64,000 nt of DNA from an uncultured Alistipes sp. (GCA_944322005.1 CALUNL010000001.1:124001-188000); one strand, 5' to 3'; counted from the stretch's first letter, positions 1 to 8,582 are shown. The notes: generated from the letters alone by a model not told the origin. Numbers and translations are program-made.

Positions 1-643
1 CCTTCAGCCCCTTGACATCCACACGGTATGCCTTGTAGCCCTTTTCCGGTGTCGGTACTTCATTGTACGGCAGTCGGATGTTGGCGTCGAGCCCTCCGGC
101 GCAGCCTACGTAGAGTTCGCCCTCGGTCTCGGAGTCGAGGTTGAGCAGTATGTCGCCCTTGAGAAGCCCTCCTTTAAGCCCGAAGGCGCCGTCCATGCCG
201 GTCTCCTCGGTTGCGGTGAACAGAGCCTCTATCGGGCCGTGCTCGATTGTGTCGTCCTCCAGTACGGCGAGTATAGATGCCACGCCGATGCCGTTGTCGG
301 CACCGAGCGTCGTGCCGTCGGCCGTTACCCATTCGCCGTCGACGTATGCCTGTATCGCATCCTTCTCGAAATCGAACACCTTGTCGTTGTTCTTCTGCGG
401 AACCATGTCGAGGTGCGCCTGCAGGACGATTCCCTTGCGGTCCTCCATTCCCGGTGTGGCGGCCTTGCGGACATATACGTTGCAGGCGTCGTCGACGCTG
501 CACTCCAGCCCCTTCGAGGCGGCGAAATCGGTGATGTACTTGCGTATGCGCTCCTCATGGTGCGACGGACGCGGAATTTCGACTATCTCGGCGAAGTGTT
601 TCCAGACGAGAGCCGGCGAAAGTTTGCAGATGTTGCTGTTCAT
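1..643 (-). CDS. pepD: Aminoacyl-histidine dipeptidase / cytosol non-specific dipeptidase (PepD), C-terminus cut by the window
   Basis: I translated this frame by hand from the ATG at 643 to the window edge; it stays open for 214 codons with no stop. It is the N-terminal part of an M20 metallopeptidase of the PepD type, which hydrolyses dipeptides in the cytoplasm. Visible metal-site motifs are QAHLDMVPQ (His ligand), LGADNGIG (bridging Asp), ATEETG (catalytic and ligand Glu pair) and LNLDSE. PepD enzymes are near 480-490 residues, so over half of the protein lies outside. The start lies 13 bp after the phoH stop, so it is probably the last visible gene of a porT-like/phoH/pepD unit. No signal peptide is seen. 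Family assignment is secure; exact substrate is not visible. Confidence 0.88.
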   Translation of the reverse strand, partial: MNSNICKLSPALVWKHFAEIVEIPRPSHHEERIRKYITDFAASKGLECSVDDACNVYVRKAATPGMEDRKGIVLQAHLDMVPQKNNDKVFDFEKDAIQAYVDGEWVTADGTTLGADNGIGVASILAVLEDDTIEHGPIEALFTATEETGMDGAFGLKGGLLKGDILLNLDSETEGELYVGCAGGLDANIRLPYNEVPTPEKGYKAYRVDVKGLK

Positions 644-656
644 GATATTACAGGTT

Positions 657-1655
657 TTAGATTTTGTTCTCTTCGGATTGCCCCTTGTCCTCCCTGACGG
701 ATTCCGCCCGGCGGTCGAAGGCATCGACGATATGCTTCACGAGCTGGTGGCGTACGATGTCGCGCTTGTCGAACTCGACAAAGCCTATCCCCTCGATTCC
801 GCGCACCGTCTCCATTGCCCTGACGAGTCCGCTGTCGCTGCGGCGCGGCAGGTCCACCTGCGTGACGTCGCCCGTGACGATGAACTTGGCGTTCGGTCCC
901 ATTCGCGTCAGGAACATCTTTATCTGCGACATGGTGGTGTTCTGCGCCTCGTCCAGAATCACGAATGCGTTGTCAAGCGTACGGCCTCGCATGTATGCCA
1001 GAGGTGCAATCTGGACTGTCCCATCCTCGATGTATTTCTGCAGTTTTGCGGCCGGAATCATATCGTTCAGCGCATCGTACAGCGGTTGGAGGTATGGGTC
1101 GAGCTTCTCCTTGAGGTCGCCCGGCAGGAAGCCGAGCTTCTCTCCGGCCTCGACGGCCGGACGCGTCAGTATGACGCGCTTGACGCACTTGTCGCGCAGG
1201 GCCCGTACGGCCAGTGCGATGGCCGTGTAGGTCTTTCCCGAACCGGCCGGACCGGTTGCGAATATCAGGTCGCACGAGTCGTACATCTCGACCAGGCGCC
1301 GCTGGTTTACGGTGCGAGCCTTTACGGCGATGCCGTTGTTGCCGTAGACGATGACCTCCCTGTCGGACTGCCGCTCCTCGCCGCGGCCCGGAAAGCCCTG
1401 GGCGAACGACTGCTCTATGACCTCCTTGGATATGTGCCCGTACTTGTCGTAATATGCGATGAGACCCTTCAGATGCTTTTCGAACTTTTCGGTTTCGGAA
1501 CCCGGCCCTATGACCTTGAGGGTCGTTCCGCGCTCGATTATCCGCAGCGACGGGTGCATCGCCTTTATCTGTTCGAGGTAGACGTTTTTCGCTCCGTAGA
1601 GTTCACGGGCATCCACGTTACCTATTATTATCTCTCTGCTTGTGGCTTCTGTCAT
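657..1655 (-). CDS. phoH: PhoH-like ATPase
   Basis: Cytoplasmic P-loop ATPase of the PhoH family, 332 residues, close to the usual 320-330 of PhoH/PhoL proteins. Walker A GPAGSGKT lies at about residues 135-142 (Lys141), followed by the Walker B-like FVILDEAQ and the TGD...DLP segment typical of the family. The N-terminal part before the ATPase is the usual KH-like region (GPGSETEKFEKHL). The frame is open far upstream, but the ATG at 1655 (MTEATSREII) starts family-like sequence, while the upstream extension is antisense to the barrel gene and is rejected. It starts 11 bp after the upstream barrel gene. PhoH proteins are linked to RNA metabolism; the precise role is not known from sequence. 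Confidence 0.92.
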   Translation of the reverse strand: MTEATSREIIIGNVDARELYGAKNVYLEQIKAMHPSLRIIERGTTLKVIGPGSETEKFEKHLKGLIAYYDKYGHISKEVIEQSFAQGFPGRGEERQSDREVIVYGNNGIAVKARTVNQRRLVEMYDSCDLIFATGPAGSGKTYTAIALAVRALRDKCVKRVILTRPAVEAGEKLGFLPGDLKEKLDPYLQPLYDALNDMIPAAKLQKYIEDGTVQIAPLAYMRGRTLDNAFVILDEAQNTTMSQIKMFLTRMGPNAKFIVTGDVTQVDLPRRSDSGLVRAMETVRGIEGIGFVEFDKRDIVRHQLVKHIVDAFDRRAESVREDKGQSEENKI

Positions 1656-1666
1656 TTTATAACCGG

Positions 1667-2338
1667 TTAAAACAGGAATCCCACCTTGAGCTGCACGGAG
1701 TGCGTGGTGGTCTTGAACTCTGTGCCGTCGGTCGCGGCATCGTACGAGAGGTAGTTGGTCGTCTTGTTGAAGCGGCTGACGAATCGCAGGTCGATGAGAA
1801 AGTGGTTGAGCAGGCATACCCCGACTCCGGCCGCATACGAAACGGTCGGGTAGAGCCGCCCGAACATAACCTTTTCGCCGTTGCGGTCCTTGTACGACGG
1901 GTTGTCCATCAGCGTCAGCACCGGACCCACGTTTATGCGGAAGAATGCCATCCTGAACGAGAACAGGATAGGCACCTGCAGCGTATTGGCCTTGATCTTT
2001 GTGTTGAATTCGGCCGACGGGTCGTTCACCCTTATGGTAGAGTAGGTGTATATGAGCTCGGGCTGAATGGCGAACGTGTTGCCGAACTGTATCCCTATGT
2101 GCAGGCCTGCCGAATATCCCATCTTGGCGTTCAGGGTTGCGGCGGAACCCTCCGGAAGGTCGTATTTCATCCACGGGTATGATACGCCGGCCACGATTCC
2201 CCATTCGGTGCGTATTCTCGGGAATCCTCCTCCGGAACCCGACCTGCGGGCTCTTCCCGACTCGTTGTCACTCTGTGCGAACGCCGTACCGGCCAGCAGC
2301 GACAGGAGGGCGACGATGGTAAAAATTCTCTCTTTCAT
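1667..2338 (-). CDS. PorT-family outer membrane beta-barrel protein
   Basis: A 223-residue secreted protein with a clear Sec signal peptide (MKERIFTIVALLSLLAGTAFAQ), then alternating amphipathic strands such as WGIVAGVSYPWM, AGLHIGIQFG, AIQPELIYTYS, VPILFSFRM and LRFVSRF, and a terminal aromatic Phe (VGFLF), all typical of small Bacteroidota barrels. The pattern fits the PorT-like family (membership by strand pattern, not by alignment). It would sit in the outer membrane; function unknown, although PorT itself serves type IX secretion in Porphyromonas. First gene of the minus-strand unit with phoH and pepD, with a likely -7 box 41 bp upstream. Confidence 0.75.
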   Translation of the reverse strand: MKERIFTIVALLSLLAGTAFAQSDNESGRARRSGSGGGFPRIRTEWGIVAGVSYPWMKYDLPEGSAATLNAKMGYSAGLHIGIQFGNTFAIQPELIYTYSTIRVNDPSAEFNTKIKANTLQVPILFSFRMAFFRINVGPVLTLMDNPSYKDRNGEKVMFGRLYPTVSYAAGVGVCLLNHFLIDLRFVSRFNKTTNYLSYDAATDGTEFKTTTHSVQLKVGFLF

Positions 2339-2378
2339 GTAGACAAAAAGTTATATGTTTCCGGGTACATGTAACCCT

Positions 2379-2386
2379 CAAAAATA
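2379..2386 (-). promoter_or_regulatory. Bacteroidota -7 box for the PorT-like/phoH/pepD unit
   Basis: On the minus strand these bases read TATTTTTG, an exact match to TAnnTTTG, 41 bp before the barrel gene start. I did not find a convincing TTG at the usual spacing, so confidence is moderate. Confidence 0.45.
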
Positions 2387-2428
2387 GTGAAATTTTTGAA
2401 ATCGGGGCTTAATATTTGCCAAAACTTT

Positions 2429-2456
2429 TTTGTCTGCGAACTTTGGATTATCTTTG
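2429..2456 (+). promoter_or_regulatory. Promoter for der
   Basis: TTTG at 2429-2432 and TATCTTTG at 2449-2456 are separated by 16 bp, slightly short of the usual spacing. The -7 box is a perfect match and lies 36 bp before the chosen der ATG. It diverges from the PorT-like unit. Confidence 0.6.
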
Positions 2457-2492
2457 CCGCAGCGATTTGAATTACGAATAATCATTGACTGT

Positions 2493-3797
2493 ATGAGTCT
2501 TGTTGCGATAGTAGGACGCCCGAATGTGGGCAAGAGCACGCTCTTCAACCGTCTGGTCGGACAGCGTCAGGCGATAGTCGATTCCGAGGCAGGCACCACG
2601 CGTGACCGCCATTACGGGAAGACCGACTGGAACGGGCGGGAGTTTTCGATAATCGACACCGGTGGCTATTCGGTGAACAGCGAGGATATCTTCGAGGATG
2701 AGATCCGCCGCCAGGTGTTGCTGGCCATCGACGAGGCGGACGTGATACTCTTCCTTGTGGAGGTCGGCACTGGCGTGACCGACCTGGACATGATGATGGC
2801 CGAAATCCTGCGCCGCGCGGGCAAGAAGACCATCCTCGTCTGCAACAAGGTCGACAACTACGACCTGATATACTCGTCGAACGACTTCTATTCGCTGGGA
2901 CTCGGCGACCCCGTATGCATAAGTTCGATGTCGGGCAGCGGTACGGGCGACCTTATGGACGAGATACTGAAGCGCCTGCCGGAGGATTGCAGCGCAGAGG
3001 AGGAGGCCGACCTGCCGCGCATTACGGTTGTCGGACGCCCCAACGTCGGCAAGTCGTCGCTCACGAACGCCCTGCTGGGCCAGGAGCGCAACATCGTGAC
3101 GAACATAGCCGGCACCACGCGCGACTCGATACATACGCGCTACAACAAGTTCGGCATGGACTTCTACCTTGTCGATACGGCCGGCATGCGCAAGAAGGGC
3201 AGCACGATGGAGGACCTCGAGTTCTATTCGGTCATGCGTTCCATCCGCGCGATCGAGGCTTCTGACGTCTGCATCCTGATGCTCGACGCGCAGCAGGGGC
3301 TCGAGTCGCAGGACCTCAATATCCACAATCTCATAGTGCGCAACCGCAAGGGATGCGTGATTGTGGTCAACAAGTGGGACCTGGTGGAGAAGGACAACAA
3401 CACCATGAAGCGGTGGCGCGAGTTCATTGCATCGAAACTGGCCCCGTTCAACGACATTCCGATAATCTTCACCTCGGTGATACAGAAGCAGCGCATCATG
3501 GAGGTGCTGCAGACGGCCCTGCGCGTATACGAATCGCGCCGCCGCCGCATCCCGACCTCCGAGTTCAACGACTACATGCTGCCGATAATCGAGCAGACGC
3601 CGCCTCCGACGACCAAGGGCAAGTATATACGCATAAAGTATGCAATGCAGCTGCCGACGCCGACGCCGCAGTTCGTATTTTTCGCCAACCTGCCGCAGTA
3701 CGTTCGCGAGAACTACCGCCGCTTTATCGAGAACACAATCCGCGAGCACTGGGATTTCAGCGGGGTGCCGATTCAGATATACTTCCGACAGAAATAG
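2493..3797 (+). CDS. der: Ribosome-associated GTPase Der (EngA)
   Basis: Double-GTPase needed for assembly of the 50S ribosomal subunit. The 434-residue protein has two G domains in tandem: the first P-loop GRPNVGKS at residues 8-15 and the second GRPNVGKS around Lys187, each with DxxG (DTGG, DTAG) and NKxD motifs, then the KH-like C-terminal domain ending in [10 protein letters not shown]. The ATG at 2493 was chosen because the protein then opens directly with [10 protein letters not shown] as in the family; the longer open frame upstream would place the start inside the promoter. Flanked by its own promoter and a strong terminator, so it is probably monocistronic. Confidence 0.96.
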   Translation: MSLVAIVGRPNVGKSTLFNRLVGQRQAIVDSEAGTTRDRHYGKTDWNGREFSIIDTGGYSVNSEDIFEDEIRRQVLLAIDEADVILFLVEVGTGVTDLDMMMAEILRRAGKKTILVCNKVDNYDLIYSSNDFYSLGLGDPVCISSMSGSGTGDLMDEILKRLPEDCSAEEEADLPRITVVGRPNVGKSSLTNALLGQERNIVTNIAGTTRDSIHTRYNKFGMDFYLVDTAGMRKKGSTMEDLEFYSVMRSIRAIEASDVCILMLDAQQGLESQDLNIHNLIVRNRKGCVIVVNKWDLVEKDNNTMKRWREFIASKLAPFNDIPIIFTSVIQKQRIMEVLQTALRVYESRRRRIPTSEFNDYMLPIIEQTPPPTTKGKYIRIKYAMQLPTPTPQFVFFANLPQYVRENYRRFIENTIREHWDFSGVPIQIYFRQK

Positions 3798-3828
3798 CAC
3801 CCGTATACGCTACGGTTGCGTCCGAACG

Positions 3829-3860
3829 GTGCATGCCCGCGATGGGCATGCACTTTTTTT
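3829..3860 (+). terminator. Intrinsic terminator after der
   Basis: A perfect 10-bp stem (3829-3838 with 3844-3853, 5-nt loop) is followed by seven T residues at 3854-3860. Confidence 0.9.
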
Positions 3861-3903
3861 GTCTGTTTTCGGCCATTGCGGCCGGCTTTTGCGTGAAAAT
3901 TCA

Positions 3904-3911
3904 TATATTTG
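3904..3911 (+). promoter_or_regulatory. -7 box for the acidic proline-rich protein / rsmI
   Basis: TATATTTG, an exact -7 match, 20 bp before the ATG at 3932. Candidate upstream TTG elements have poor spacing, so only the -7 box is claimed. Confidence 0.55.
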
Positions 3912-3931
3912 TAGAATAAAATCGTGCACGG

Positions 3932-5005
3932 ATGGACTTGAAAAGCATAAAACGTGACCTGACGCAGGCCTTGCGCCTTGTGGAGGGGTGGATGGCCGAC
4001 GGCGAAGTGCCGGCAATAGAGCGCGACATGGCCCTGCGCAAAATAAGGGACGCATACGATGCGGTGATGTTTGCCGAAGCGGATGAGGATACCTTGTGCT
4101 GTCGGGAACATGTGCCGACGAAGGCGGAGCGTGTGCCGGAGAGTTGCCCGACGGTGGCGGAACCTGCCGTACGGGAGCCGGAGACGCCTTCATCCGAACC
4201 GGAGTCGCCGTGCGGTGGCGAGCCTGCGTCCGAGCCTGTATCCGCGCCCGAGCCTGTCTGCGAAGAGAGGGAACCGGAGGCTGCGGATGTTTGTGTAAAA
4301 TCGGAAATTGCGGAGCCGGCCCTGTCGGGAAGCATGCAGAGTGCCGCCTGCGATGCAGCCGAGGCCGAAACCACGAAGCCGGAACTGAAACAGGAACCGG
4401 AACCGAAAACGGAGTCGGCATCGGAACCGGAACAGACCGAGGCGCAACCGGCCACTGAAGGTAAAGACGAAACGAAGCATGGCGGAGAGGGTGGCTCTCT
4501 GTTCGGTGAGGAGGAGATACTGTTTCGCCATCCGGTGCGCAAAAGCATAATAATGTCGCTATACGACGATGCTCCGGAGGAGGTGCATGAGACGAAACAG
4601 CCGGTGACGGCCAACGAACCGGCTCCGGCCCCGGCCACAGCCTCTGCCCCAACCCCAACTCCTGCGCCATCACATATACGGCAGGTTGACGGCAATGCCG
4701 TACTTGGCGAGGTGCTGGGACAGGATGTGCAGACGATCGGCGACAGCATCACGCATCCGAAGGACATAGCCGCTTCAGCCCCGGTGGAGTCGTTGAAGTC
4801 GGCCCTGAGTGTCGCAGACAGGTTCCTGCTGATACGTGACCTGTTCGACGGCGATGAGAAGGCCTGCGAGGAGACCGTAAACCGTCTCGATTCGTTCGGC
4901 AATCTCGACGACTGCATGGTCTATATCGTGGAGAACTATTCGTGGAAGCCGTCGTCCGACGGTGCAAAGCTGATTATGGAACTGTTGCAGCGTAAATTCC
5001 AGTAG
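3932..5005 (+). CDS. Hypothetical acidic protein with ordered ends and a Pro/Glu-rich linker
   Basis: I do not recognise a named family. The 357-residue protein has three parts. Residues 1-50 are helical and charged (MDLKSIKRDLTQALRLVEGW). About 55-250 is a low-complexity linker rich in Pro, Glu, Ala and Ser with repeats such as EPEPKTESASEPE and PAPATASAPTPTP. The C-terminal 100 residues look folded, ending VENYSWKPSSDGAKLIMELLQRKFQ and preceded by LLIRDLFDGDE. No signal peptide or membrane segment is visible, so it should be cytoplasmic. It lies 5 bp upstream of rsmI, so a role near translation or ribosome assembly is possible but only by neighbourhood. Bacteroidales genomes commonly carry proteins of this layout. 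Confidence 0.75.
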   Translation: MDLKSIKRDLTQALRLVEGWMADGEVPAIERDMALRKIRDAYDAVMFAEADEDTLCCREHVPTKAERVPESCPTVAEPAVREPETPSSEPESPCGGEPASEPVSAPEPVCEEREPEAADVCVKSEIAEPALSGSMQSAACDAAEAETTKPELKQEPEPKTESASEPEQTEAQPATEGKDETKHGGEGGSLFGEEEILFRHPVRKSIIMSLYDDAPEEVHETKQPVTANEPAPAPATASAPTPTPAPSHIRQVDGNAVLGEVLGQDVQTIGDSITHPKDIAASAPVESLKSALSVADRFLLIRDLFDGDEKACEETVNRLDSFGNLDDCMVYIVENYSWKPSSDGAKLIMELLQRKFQ

Positions 5006-5010
5006 ACCCC

Positions 5011-5736
5011 ATGCCGAAGCTATACGTAGTACCCACGCCGATAGGCAATCTCGACGACATTACGATGCGGGCCGTCAAGGTGCTGCAGCAGGTCGACCTG
5101 ATACTTGCCGAGGATACGCGCACGACCTCCGTGCTGCTCAAGCATCTTGGCATCGAGAAACCGTTGCGTTCGCACCACAAGTTCAACGAACATGCCACCG
5201 TCGGCATGCTTGCGGAGACGATAGCGTCGGGCCGCGACGTGGCGCTGGTGTCGGATGCCGGTACGCCGGGAATCTCCGATCCGGGTTTCCTGCTTGTACG
5301 CACGTGTGTGGAGAACGGCATCGAAGTTGAGACTCTTCCCGGTGCCACGGCATTCGTTCCGGCACTGGTCCAGAGCGGACTGCCGTGCGACAGGTTCTGC
5401 TTCGAGGGCTTTCTGCCGCAGAAGAAGGGGCGGCACAAGAGACTGGAGGAGCTGTCGGGCGAGACCCGCACAATTATATTCTATGAATCTCCGTTCAGAG
5501 TTGTAAAGTGCCTCGAACAGCTCGCAGAGACGTTCGGCGGCGAAAGAAGGGTGTCGGTGTCGAGGGAGATCTCCAAGAAGTTCGAACAGACCGTACGCGG
5601 AACGCTTTCGGAGGTTGCGGAGTATTTCCGCGGGCATGAACCGAAGGGCGAATTCGTGATCGTACTCGCCGGAGCCGATTACAAGGGCGGAACCGCACGG
5701 GAGGAGTGCGGTGAAGATGCAGATGACCGGATGTGA
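5011..5736 (+). CDS. rsmI: 16S rRNA (cytidine(1402)-2'-O)-methyltransferase RsmI
   Basis: SAM-dependent tetrapyrrole-methylase-fold enzyme that 2'-O-methylates C1402 of 16S rRNA. The opening KLYVVPTPIGNLDDIT, the EDTRTTSVLL segment, VSDAGTPGISDPG and the LPGATAFVPAL motif are diagnostic of RsmI. Length 241 is slightly above the roughly 225 core of short forms because of a charged tail after VLAGADYKGG. It follows the acidic protein by 5 bp and precedes an acyltransferase by 41 bp. Confidence 0.95.
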   Translation: MPKLYVVPTPIGNLDDITMRAVKVLQQVDLILAEDTRTTSVLLKHLGIEKPLRSHHKFNEHATVGMLAETIASGRDVALVSDAGTPGISDPGFLLVRTCVENGIEVETLPGATAFVPALVQSGLPCDRFCFEGFLPQKKGRHKRLEELSGETRTIIFYESPFRVVKCLEQLAETFGGERRVSVSREISKKFEQTVRGTLSEVAEYFRGHEPKGEFVIVLAGADYKGGTAREECGEDADDRM

Positions 5737-5777
5737 TGCCCCGCATGCGGGAATAATGTGACGTTTAAAAAGCGGAT

Positions 5778-6710
5778 ATGGCCGTAAAGGTTAAAGATAT
5801 ACTGAACAGAATGCAGGTCGGCCTGATGATGTGTCTGTGCCATACTGTATCTGCGTTGCCGTATTGGGTGCAGTATTATGTCATACAGGAGATTCTGTAT
5901 TTCGTATTCAGATATGTCGTGCGATACCGCCGCCGTCTGATAATGCGCCAGCTCTCGGACTCATTTCCGGAGTGGGACGATGCCCGTGTGCGCAGGACAT
6001 GCAACGCATATTACAGGACGCTTGCGGAGACCGTGGTGAATACGGTGACTTTGGCCGACATGGATGATTTGGAACGGGCAAGGCGTGTGACGTTTTGCGG
6101 CGCGGCCGATGTCGGGGAGAACATTGCCGGCCGTAATGTCGTTGTCCTCACGTCGCATTACGGCTTTTGGGAATACTATTCGTTTGCTGCGCTGTGGCTC
6201 TGCCGGGCACACCGCCTGATGGTCGCATACCATCCGCTGAAGGCCCGTGCATGGGATGATTTTTACATGAAACTGCGCAAGATAGATTGTGTGAATCCTG
6301 TATCGAGCAAGAAGTTCATGCGATACTTCATGCATCATCGGGACGGCATCGACGGCAACAATCTCGTCATAGGACTGATTTCCGATCAGAACAGCCCTCC
6401 ACGCGGGGAGTGCCACTGGTACCGCTTCCTGAATCATGACTCACTCTTTTTTGACGGAGGCGAGCATTTGGCGCTCAAGTTCGGATTGCCGGTATATTAT
6501 CTCGAGCTCGATCGGGTTAAGCGCGGATATTACCGGTGTAGTTACAAGATGATTTACGATGGCCGTGAACAGGTGGAACCTCACGAGATAACGGAACGCT
6601 ATGTACGAAATCTCGAACGTACGATAGTGCGACGTCCTGAACTTTGGCTGTGGTCCCACAACCGTTGGAAGTTCCGCAGGGAGCCGGTCGCGGAGACTGC
6701 GGCAGAATAG
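5778..6710 (+). CDS. LpxL/HtrB-like lysophospholipid acyltransferase family protein
   Basis: Membrane-bound acyltransferase related to the lipid A late acyltransferases. The HX4E catalytic box is TSHYGFWE with His127 and Glu132. Further family features are LISDQNSPP (substrate-binding block III-like) and the C-terminal LWLWSHNRWKFRRE, which matches the typical WxHxRWK end. A hydrophobic N-terminal stretch (residues 12-48) suggests a membrane anchor. Length 310 fits. It is the first of three closely spaced genes, with a GT2 enzyme 9 bp downstream and a Dpm1-like GT following, so its acceptor may be lipid A or another membrane glycolipid. Confidence 0.9.
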   Translation: MAVKVKDILNRMQVGLMMCLCHTVSALPYWVQYYVIQEILYFVFRYVVRYRRRLIMRQLSDSFPEWDDARVRRTCNAYYRTLAETVVNTVTLADMDDLERARRVTFCGAADVGENIAGRNVVVLTSHYGFWEYYSFAALWLCRAHRLMVAYHPLKARAWDDFYMKLRKIDCVNPVSSKKFMRYFMHHRDGIDGNNLVIGLISDQNSPPRGECHWYRFLNHDSLFFDGGEHLALKFGLPVYYLELDRVKRGYYRCSYKMIYDGREQVEPHEITERYVRNLERTIVRRPELWLWSHNRWKFRREPVAETAAE

Positions 6711-6719
6711 GCTGGACAT

Positions 6720-7730
6720 ATGAAAACGGCGGTTGTGATACTGAACTGGAACGGCGAGGGGCTCCTGCGCCGGTTCTTGCCGTCGGTGGTGGCAAATACA
6801 CCGTCGGCCGATATCGTCGTGGCCGACAACGGCTCGTCGGACGGGTCGGTACATCTTTTGCGGGAGGAGTTTCCTGCGGTGAGGGTGCTGGAACTCGGTG
6901 CCAACTACGGATTTGCGGAGGGGTACAACCGTGCGCTGTCGCAACTTGAGGGATACGGGTGCTTCGTGCTGCTGAACTCCGATGTGGAGGTCACGGAAGG
7001 GTGGCTGGAGCCGCTTGTAGGCGTGCTCGATGCCGATGCCTCGGTGGCGGTGGTTGCACCGAAGATATTGTCGCTCGGCGACCGCTCGAGGTTCGAATAT
7101 GCTGGTGCGTCGGGCGGTTTCATGGATTTTCTCGGATACCCGTTCTGCCGCGGCCGCATACTCGACAGCATCGAGACCGACAACGGCCAATATGACGATC
7201 GCCGTGAGATATTCTGGGCAAGCGGTGCGGCGATGTGCTGCCGTGCCGACGTGTATTCGTCGCTCGGTGGGCTGTGCGGCGAGTTTTTCGCACATATGGA
7301 GGAGATAGATTTCTGCTGGAGGGTCCAAATCGCCGGCATGAAGGTTGTCGTGGAACCGCATAGCAGGGTGTATCATCTCGGTGGGGCATCTCTGGCTTCC
7401 GGTTCCGAACGCAAGATATTCCTCAACCATCGGAACAACCTTGCCATGCTGATGCGTTGCGCCTCGCCTGGGCAGAGACTCGTCGCGGCCGTCATGCGTC
7501 CGCTGCTCGATCTGACTGCGGCTTTCAGTTACCTGGTCGGAGGCAATCCGCGTGGATTCGCAGCCGTGTTCCGTGCATATGCCGACTTCGTGAGATGGCA
7601 TCCACGGTTGCTGCGCGAACGCAGGACGATACGTTCGTCCGTTGCGGCGGATGCAGGACGCAATATATATAAAGGTGCGATATTGCTGCGGTACGCTTTC
7701 GGTGTTCGCAGATTCGATAAAATGATGTGA
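6720..7730 (+). CDS. Glycosyltransferase family 2, WbbL/rhamnosyltransferase-like
   Basis: A GT-A-fold glycosyltransferase of 336 residues. It opens with TAVVILNWNGEGLLRRFLPS, has the nucleotide-binding DNGSSDGS, the metal-binding-type NSDVEV segment and the acceptor-side FFAHMEEIDFCWRVQIAGMKV that marks the WbbL/rhamnosyltransferase-like subgroup. There is a hydrophobic C-terminal stretch but no clear multi-pass membrane domain. It ends by overlapping or abutting the Dpm1-like gene, so translation is probably coupled. Sugar and acceptor cannot be read from sequence. Confidence 0.88.
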   Translation: MKTAVVILNWNGEGLLRRFLPSVVANTPSADIVVADNGSSDGSVHLLREEFPAVRVLELGANYGFAEGYNRALSQLEGYGCFVLLNSDVEVTEGWLEPLVGVLDADASVAVVAPKILSLGDRSRFEYAGASGGFMDFLGYPFCRGRILDSIETDNGQYDDRREIFWASGAAMCCRADVYSSLGGLCGEFFAHMEEIDFCWRVQIAGMKVVVEPHSRVYHLGGASLASGSERKIFLNHRNNLAMLMRCASPGQRLVAAVMRPLLDLTAAFSYLVGGNPRGFAAVFRAYADFVRWHPRLLRERRTIRSSVAADAGRNIYKGAILLRYAFGVRRFDKMM

Positions 7731-7732
7731 AG

Positions 7733-8452
7733 ATGAAAAGACTCGTTATCATACCGACTTACAACGAACGCGAGAACGTTGCACGAATGATAGCAAAGGT
7801 GCTCTCGCTCGACGGAGGTTTCGACATGCTTTTTGTGGATGACGGCTCGCCCGACGGCACGGCGGAGATAATTGAACGCGAACGCGTGAAGGCTCCGGAG
7901 CGCATACATTTGATCCGCCGCAGCGGGAAACTCGGTCTCGGAACAGCGTACATTGCCGGATTCAGGTGGGCACTCGGACATGATTACGACTACATCTTCG
8001 AGATGGACTGCGACTTTTCGCACAATCCTGATGACCTGAAACGGTTGTCGGACTGCCTCGACGCAGGTGCCGACGTTGCCGTGGGTTCGCGCTATGTCCG
8101 CGGAGTGAATGTCGTTAACTGGCCGCTTTCGCGCCTGCTGATGTCGTATTTTGCTTCGCGATACGTACACCTGATTACGCGTATGCCTGTGTACGACGCC
8201 ACGGCAGGGTTCGTGGGATACCGCCGCGATGTCCTTGAGAAGATAGACCTCGATATGGTACGGATGGTCGGTTATGGTTTCCAGATAGAGATGAAATATA
8301 CGGCGTGGAGACTCGGATTCAGAATCTCGGAGGTCTCGATTATCTTCGTCGACAGGGAAGCCGGAACCTCGAAGATGTCGAGCGGCATCTTCGGCGAGGC
8401 CTTTTTCGGGGTGCTTGCCCTCCCGTTCCGCATAATATCCGGCAGAAAGTGA
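7733..8452 (+). CDS. Polyprenol monophosphomannose synthase-like glycosyltransferase (Dpm1 type)
   Basis: GT2 enzyme of the dolichyl-phosphate-mannose synthase type, expected to transfer mannose or glucose onto polyprenyl phosphate on the cytoplasmic face. Motifs: RLVIIPTYNERENV at the start, FVDDGSPDGTAEII, GLGTAYIAGF, and the catalytic MDCDFSHNP, followed by GSRYVRG and the YGFQIEMKYTAWRLG helix. I chose ATG 7733; a GTG at 7727 would add two residues and overlap the GT2 stop. Length 239 equals bacterial soluble-type Dpm1. Followed at once by a strong terminator, so the acyltransferase-GT2-Dpm1 set ends here. Confidence 0.9.
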   Translation: MKRLVIIPTYNERENVARMIAKVLSLDGGFDMLFVDDGSPDGTAEIIERERVKAPERIHLIRRSGKLGLGTAYIAGFRWALGHDYDYIFEMDCDFSHNPDDLKRLSDCLDAGADVAVGSRYVRGVNVVNWPLSRLLMSYFASRYVHLITRMPVYDATAGFVGYRRDVLEKIDLDMVRMVGYGFQIEMKYTAWRLGFRISEVSIIFVDREAGTSKMSSGIFGEAFFGVLALPFRIISGRK

Positions 8453-8475
8453 CGGCAGACTGTGCCGGTGTGTGT

Positions 8476-8507
8476 ATATCCGCATTTTGCAAATGCGGAT
8501 ATTTTTT
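8476..8507 (+). terminator. Intrinsic terminator after the Dpm1-like gene
   Basis: Perfect 12-bp stem (8476-8487 with 8491-8502), 3-nt loop, then a T run to 8507. Confidence 0.9.
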
Positions 8508-8525
8508 ATACAAAAAGGAATAAAA

Positions 8526-8551
8526 AAAACTTGAAAAACTTTTCAAGTTTT
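8526..8551. promoter_or_regulatory. 26-bp perfect palindrome, candidate TetR operator
   Basis: Two 12-base arms (8526-8537, 8540-8551) with core ACTTGAAAA/TTTTCAAGT around a 2-bp centre. It ends 13 bp before the -7 box at 8565-8572 and 32 bp before the TetR gene, where a dimeric repressor would block the promoter. No T run typical of a terminator follows. Binding by the neighbouring TetR is inferred from position and symmetry. Confidence 0.6.
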
Positions 8552-8564
8552 CGAAGTTTTAGCA

Positions 8565-8572
8565 TATATTTG
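8565..8572 (+). promoter_or_regulatory. -7 box of the RND efflux operon
   Basis: TATATTTG, exact match, 11 bp before the ATG at 8583. The -33 region would fall inside or next to the palindrome, consistent with repression by a bound dimer. Confidence 0.6.
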
Positions 8573-8582
8573 CCCCGTAAAA

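Noticed and set aside
657..2204. Long PhoH frame reaching 515 residues
   Set aside because: The N-terminal 183 residues are an antisense-like shadow of the barrel gene in another frame; family sequence begins at ATG 1655.
2472..3800. Minus-strand frame of 442 codons over der
   Set aside because: Antisense to the double GTPase with no domain; shadow.
5740..5751. 12-bp palindrome CCCGCATGCGGG after rsmI
   Set aside because: No loop and no T run, so not a convincing terminator; no regulator nearby to suggest an operator.
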